Assembly (NCBI GenBank): GCA_017848435.1
Contig: JAFEHU010000021.1
Coordinates: 62,001-126,000 of the forward strand
DNA: 64,000 nucleotides
Source of the DNA: Burkholderiaceae bacterium
GTDB taxonomy: Bacteria; Pseudomonadota; Gammaproteobacteria; Burkholderiales; Burkholderiaceae_C
Direction: 5' to 3'
A program made the translations under genes and the position numbers. The notes under the pieces were generated by a model, which was not told where the DNA came from, did no database searches, and saw only the letters and a program-made list of their open reading frames with translations. How positions within the stretch are numbered: the first letter of the stretch is position 1; every line of letters begins with the position of its first letter. Below are positions 61,807-64,000 of this stretch, piece by piece.

Positions 61807-63339
61807 TCAGTCCCGTTGGCAGAACGCGAACTGCCAGGGGGTCTTCTGCCAGGCCACCACCTCTTCGCGCAGCAAATGGCTGGACTGCGGGTAGGCCAGC
61901 GCCCAGGTGCGGTCGCAGGTCAGGCGCACCAGCTGCTGGCCGGGGTGGCATTCCACCGCCAGGCTGTCGAGTGCCGGGTTGCGCCGGGCGTGGCACAGAA
62001 TCACGGCCACCCGCAGCGCCAGCAGTTGCAGCACGAACAGCGGGTCGGTGAAGTCGGCTTCGAGCTTGCGCAGCTTGCCGCGGTGGCCCAGCACCAGGAG
62101 CGCCAGCCGGTGCAGTTCAGACACCGCAAAACCGCCCACGTCGGCGTGGTCGAGGATGTAGGTGCCGTGCTTGTGGTAGTCGCTGTGCGAGATCTGCATG
62201 CCGATCTCGTGCAGCTGCGCGGCCCAGCACAGCTTGCGGGCGGTGCGTTGCACGTCGACCGGTGATGCCGCCGCACCTTCCAGCAGGGGGTGCAGAAAAT
62301 GCCGCGCCACGCTGGCGACGCGGCCGGCCTGTGCTTCGTCCACCCGGAACTTGCTGGCCAGGGCCTGCACCGAGGCGGAACGCACGTCGGTTTGCGGTGC
62401 ATCGCGGTCCAGCAGGTCGTACAGCACGCCGTGGCGCAGGGCACCGTCGGCCACCTGCAGCTGGTCGATCTCCAGCAAATCGAACACCGCCAGCAGCACG
62501 CTGATGCCGCCGCCAATCACCGCCTTGCGGTCGTCGCGCATGCCGTCGAGCCGCAGGCGGTCGGCGCTCTGGGCCTTGAGCAGGCATTCCAACAGCCAGT
62601 CCAGCCCGGCGCGGTCGATCCGGCCGGGCGACCAGCCGGCGGCAGCGAGCACTTCGCCCACCGCGCCCACCGTGCCGGAGGCGCCATAGGCCACGTCCCA
62701 GGTGTCGCGCTGGTAGGCGTTCAGGGCTTCGTCGAGCACCGCCTTGGCGGCGATTTCGGCGGTTTCAAAGGCGGCGGTGGTCCACTGGCCCTCGGGGAAG
62801 TATTTCATCGACCAGGCCACGCTGCCGACCCGGTACGAGGCCATGACCCTGGCCTCGTGGGCCTGGCCGAGGATCATTTCGGTGGACCGGCCACCGATGT
62901 CGATCACCAGCCGGCGTTCGTCGGACTGCGGCAACAGGTGGGCCACGCCCTGGTAGATCAGCCGGGCTTCTTCGTGGCCGGAAATCACGTCGATCGGGAA
63001 ACCCAGCACCTCTTTGGCGCGGCTCAGAAAAGTGTCGCGGTTGCGCGCTTCACGCAGGGTCTGGGTGGCCACCGCACGCACCTGCGTCGGCTCAAAGCCG
63101 GCCAGCCGCTCGCCGAAGCGGGCCAGGCAATCCCAGCCGCGCTGCATGGCTTCGGGCGTGAGGTTGCGTGCCGCGTCCAGGCCGTTGCCCTGGCGCACGG
63201 TTTCCTTGAGGTATTCGGTTCGGTGGATTTGACCGTGGTCGAGTTGGCCAATCTCAAGACGAAAGCTGTTGGACCCGAGGTCCACAGCCGCGAGGCGGGT
63301 TCCGTTGTGCATGTGCGTGTGAAAGTGACTGGCCAGCAT
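61807..63339 (-). CDS. ppx: Exopolyphosphatase (Ppx/GppA family)
   Basis: 510 residues; hydrolyses terminal phosphates of polyphosphate (or pppGpp). Actin-like ATPase fold with DLGSNSFRLEIGQ, TQTLREARN, ISGHEEARLIYQG, VIDIGGRSTEMI and a C-terminal HD-like domain (CWAAQLHEIGMQISHSDYHKHG). The alternative start at 63312 (MHNGTRLAAVDLG) removes nine residues. It faces ppk-sixA, separated by the H1-like gene, so synthesis and breakdown of polyphosphate are neighbours. No Pho box was seen before it. Confidence 0.93.
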   Translation of the reverse strand: MLASHFHTHMHNGTRLAAVDLGSNSFRLEIGQLDHGQIHRTEYLKETVRQGNGLDAARNLTPEAMQRGWDCLARFGERLAGFEPTQVRAVATQTLREARNRDTFLSRAKEVLGFPIDVISGHEEARLIYQGVAHLLPQSDERRLVIDIGGRSTEMILGQAHEARVMASYRVGSVAWSMKYFPEGQWTTAAFETAEIAAKAVLDEALNAYQRDTWDVAYGASGTVGAVGEVLAAAGWSPGRIDRAGLDWLLECLLKAQSADRLRLDGMRDDRKAVIGGGISVLLAVFDLLEIDQLQVADGALRHGVLYDLLDRDAPQTDVRSASVQALASKFRVDEAQAGRVASVARHFLHPLLEGAAASPVDVQRTARKLCWAAQLHEIGMQISHSDYHKHGTYILDHADVGGFAVSELHRLALLVLGHRGKLRKLEADFTDPLFVLQLLALRVAVILCHARRNPALDSLAVECHPGQQLVRLTCDRTWALAYPQSSHLLREEVVAWQKTPWQFAFCQRD

Positions 63340-63405
63340 AGCACTGCCGTCAGCGCACTGTGGCCAGCCTGGGTGCCGCCTGCGGGGCGGGCTTCGACCT
63401 GTATT

Positions 63406-63469
63406 ACTATGATTTTTGTAGCTTAACCGCGAGGTTTTACTGAGGCTCGAGGCCGATTTTTCTTAAAAA
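63406..63469 (-). repeat. Dispersed ~65-bp element, copy 8 (intergenic)
   Basis: Minus strand: AAAAATCGGCCTCGA then core GCCTCAGTAAAACCT (63446-63432) and 3' GCTACAAAAATCATAGT. The same GCTAC subtype as the methyltransferase copy. Its leading T-run coincides with the T-tract of the fasciclin terminator. Confidence 0.85.
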
Positions 63470-63495
63470 CACCGCCCGGAAGCCTTGCCGGGCGG
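63465..63495 (-). terminator. Rho-independent terminator of the fasciclin gene
   Basis: Minus strand CCGCCCGG-caaggctt-CCGGGCGG then TGTTTTTAA. The T-tract overlaps the start of the dispersed element. Confidence 0.8.
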
Positions 63496-63507
63496 CGCGG
63501 CAGCCGC

Positions 63508-64000
63508 TCAGCGCTTGACCGGGGGCAACATGACGCGGTCCACCACATGGACCACGCCGTTGCTGGCCAGCAGGTCGGCCTTCTCGACCAGCGATTCTTC
63601 CACCGTCACAAAGCTGCCGGCCTTGGCAATGGCGACTTCGGCGCCGTTGACGGTCTTGACCTTGCTGGAGGTGGCTCCTGCGGCGGTGACCTTGACGGGC
63701 AGCACGTGGTAGGTCAGCACGGCCTTGAGTTTGGCCGGGTCGGTGGCCAGCTCGTCCATGGTTTTGGTGCTCAGGCCTTTGAAGGCCTCGTTGCTCGGGG
63801 CGAACACGGTGAAGGGGCCAGCGGATTTGAGCGTGTCGGTCAGGCCGGCCTTGCCAACCAGGTCGTTCAGCGTGCTGAGCGACGGCGTAGCGGCAATCGT
63901 CTCGGCCACGGTGACCGGGGCGGGTTGGGTGGCGCAGCCGGCGAGGGCGGCGGTCAGGGCAATGGCCAGGCTGGCATTGAGGGCAATTCGGCGGTTGATC
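63508..64000 (-). CDS. Fasciclin-domain lipoprotein (start beyond right edge)
   Basis: 163 residues visible; the start codon lies just outside the window. The visible N terminus begins INRRIALNASLAIALTAAL, a lipoprotein signal peptide with lipobox LAGC, so Cys is the likely acylated residue. A single FAS1 domain follows: SLSTLNDLVGKAGLTDTL, GPFTVFAPSNEAF, LKAVLTYHVLP and SNGVVHVVDRVMLPP. FAS1 proteins act in adhesion or envelope interactions; role here unknown. A strong terminator follows. Confidence 0.92.
   Translation of the reverse strand, partial: INRRIALNASLAIALTAALAGCATQPAPVTVAETIAATPSLSTLNDLVGKAGLTDTLKSAGPFTVFAPSNEAFKGLSTKTMDELATDPAKLKAVLTYHVLPVKVTAAGATSSKVKTVNGAEVAIAKAGSFVTVEESLVEKADLLASNGVVHVVDRVMLPPVKR

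Overview
This 64 kb window is chromosomal DNA from a high-GC betaproteobacterium, most likely of the family Comamonadaceae (Rhodoferax/Polaromonas/Hydrogenophaga type). The inference rests on protein content and gene order (rpsB-tsf-pyrH-frr-uppS-cdsA-dxr-rseP-bamA-skp-lpxD-fabZ-lpxA-lpxB-rnhB; carAB-kdo hydroxylase-greA; yhbY/rlmE/ftsH/folP/glmM), a BktB-type thiolase, PhaR, and a GC-rich dispersed repeat at 51120-51203 of a kind I associate with this family. No phage, IS element, CRISPR array or rRNA was seen. There are two tRNA genes (Val-GAC, Leu-CAG).

Layout. 1-2.2 kb: two minus-strand membrane sensor genes (one cut by the left edge, one a GGDEF diguanylate cyclase). 2.4-7 kb: folate-domain-less MetE core enzyme, a frameshifted beta-lactamase-fold hydrolase, a cupin, a glycine-zipper membrane protein and an NADPH oxidoreductase. 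7.2-10.6 kb: ergothioneine genes egtB-egtD followed by DUF427 and a 2-oxoglutarate oxygenase. 11-18 kb: polyhydroxybutyrate/beta-ketoacyl metabolism (bktB, 3-hydroxybutyrate dehydrogenase, phaR with a likely operator), an rluA-type pseudouridine synthase, an alpha/beta hydrolase and relA. 18-26 kb: rimO, rnr, nnr, an amino-acid oxidase and an amidase. 26-41 kb: the long translation / isoprenoid / envelope cluster, all on the plus strand with many overlapping start/stop codons. 41-53 kb: carAB, Kdo hydroxylase, greA, DUF4149, yhbY, rlmE, ftsH, folP, glmM. 54-56.6 kb: a compact arsenic locus (arsR-arsC-aqpS divergent from arsH). 56.7-63.3 kb: a phosphate-starvation module, with olsB and a PlcP/LpxH-like metallophosphoesterase behind a four-unit Pho-box array, then ppk behind a second Pho box, sixA, and convergent ppx. 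A histone-H1-like ribbon-helix-helix protein has a perfect 33-bp palindrome over its promoter. The right edge cuts a fasciclin lipoprotein.

The most unusual signal is a ~65-bp dispersed element present in at least seven copies. Three lie between genes. Four lie inside coding sequences (nnr, a TrmH/SpoU methyltransferase, a DUF4149 protein and the arsenite aquaglyceroporin) without breaking the reading frame. Where element and gene share orientation, all three use the same frame of the element, so related peptides (core A-S-V-K-S) appear in unrelated proteins, much like the Rickettsia palindromic elements. Other points: four Pho-like 7-mers at exact 11-bp spacing before olsB, leaderless-looking divergent ars promoters, a terminator-like hairpin directly before greA, and a one-base frameshift in the hydrolase gene at about 3635.
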